DNA of 5,489 nucleotides. Source: an uncultured Clostridium sp. GTDB taxonomy: Bacteria; Bacillota; Clostridia; TANB77; CAG-508. Position numbers and translations under genes: made by a program. A model generated the notes under the pieces. The model had not been told where the DNA came from. It saw nothing but the letters and a program-made list of their open reading frames with translations, and ran no database searches. This document shows positions 5,335 to 5,489 of the stretch, piece after piece. Location: contig CANOPV010000064.1 of the NCBI GenBank assembly GCA_947568605.1, positions 1-5,489 of the forward strand, given 5' to 3'. Every line of letters begins with the position of its first letter. Positions within the stretch are counted from its first letter, which is position 1.

Positions 5335-5362
5335 ATTATATCAAAATCTTATCATATAACAA
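5335..5362 (-). promoter_or_regulatory. Proximal promoter of the acyl-CoA synthetase gene
   Basis: On the minus strand TTGTTA (5362-5357) is followed after 16 nt by a perfect TATAAT (5340-5335). The transcript would start near 5328, leaving a leader of about 40 nt with AAGGA before the ATG. The -10 lies in one arm of a weak inverted repeat, TGATTTAAT (5314-5322)/ATTATATCA (5335-5343), which could be an operator but may be chance in such A+T-rich DNA. Confidence 0.55.
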
Positions 5363-5374
5363 AATCGATGTCAA
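5346..5374 (-). promoter_or_regulatory. Distal promoter of the acyl-CoA synthetase gene
   Basis: A perfect TTGACA -35 (minus strand, 5374-5369) is followed by 17 nt and TAAGAT (5351-5346, two mismatches to TATAAT). It overlaps the proximal promoter, so the two may be alternatives for the same gene. Confidence 0.55.
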
Positions 5375-5375
5375 A

Positions 5376-5405
5376 TTTGCATTTTTTTGAAAAATATGGT
5401 ACAAT
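5376..5405 (+). promoter_or_regulatory. Divergent rightward promoter
   Basis: TTTGCA (5376-5381), an 18-nt spacer and TACAAT (5400-5405) preceded by TGG make an extended -10 promoter facing right. Transcription starting near 5412 would run directly into the partial repeat at 5419-5489 and leave the window, so the gene it serves is not seen. Confidence 0.5.
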
Positions 5406-5418
5406 AAATTTTGTTTGT

Positions 5419-5489
5419 TAAAGCAAAGCGTGAGGCAAAAATTATTTTTAATAAAATTTTTAATGTAATTCATTTCACAACATTTTTAT
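5419..5489 (+). repeat. Partial edge-motif repeat, right end
   Basis: AAAGCAAAGCGTGAGGC followed by an ATTATTTTT block matches the left-edge copy in inverted orientation (27 of 31). The sequence after it (TTTTTAATGTAATTC) loosely resembles the left outer arm of the palindromic repeats (TTTAAAATGAAATTC at 2286-2300). It may be the beginning of another full element that continues past the window. Confidence 0.55.

Noticed and set aside
5314..5343. Inverted repeat TGATTTAAT/ATTATATCA as a fatty-acid regulator operator
   Set aside because: It is 8 of 9 matched with a 12-nt gap in very A+T-rich DNA, and does not resemble the FapR or FadR sites I know; kept only as a note on the promoter.

Overview
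The window is strongly A+T-rich. It carries Gram-positive-style GGAGG/AGGAG ribosome binding sites, uses the standard genetic code (TGG for Trp, TAA and TAG stops), and its protein families are typical of low-GC Firmicutes. The closest style I can recall is an uncultured gut Clostridia genome; that assignment is an inference, not something proved by the sequence.

Layout, left to right. Positions 1-83 hold a partial repeat downstream of a leftward gene for a membrane-anchored HtrA/DegP-type serine protease (84-1328, minus). A 418-bp intergenic region (1329-1746) holds a candidate htrA promoter with two perfect TTTTCACA octamers 11 bp apart, then a roughly 225-bp imperfect palindrome (repeat copy 1), then a good promoter for a small type IV pilin-like protein (1747-2229, plus). 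A second, nearly identical palindromic repeat (copy 2, 2281-2500) fills the next gap. A plus-strand pair follows: ribonuclease HII (rnhB, 2544-3179) and, 8 bp later, a NadR-type nucleotidyltransferase (3188-3685). This pair converges on a leftward gene for an AMP-forming acyl-CoA synthetase-like protein (3682-5286, minus). The right end (5287-5489) holds the synthetase promoters, a divergent rightward promoter and the start of another repeat related to the one at the left edge.

The five genes do not form one pathway: envelope quality control, a surface or secretion pilin, RNA:DNA hybrid removal, NAD-type nucleotide metabolism and fatty-acid activation. Only rnhB and the nucleotidyltransferase look co-transcribed.

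The main interest lies outside ordinary gene content. (1) There is a family of long, structured, same-orientation intergenic repeats, two almost complete and two partial, whose arms show compensatory and G-U changes that suggest a folded RNA. (2) A perfect 54-bp palindrome at the convergent junction acts as a likely two-way terminator and also encodes both gene ends, so two unrelated proteins finish with the same residues NKKDKNHH. (3) The synthetase meets that palindrome before its expected C-terminal subdomain, so it appears truncated and lacks the A10 catalytic lysine. (4) Phased octamers sit in front of htrA.
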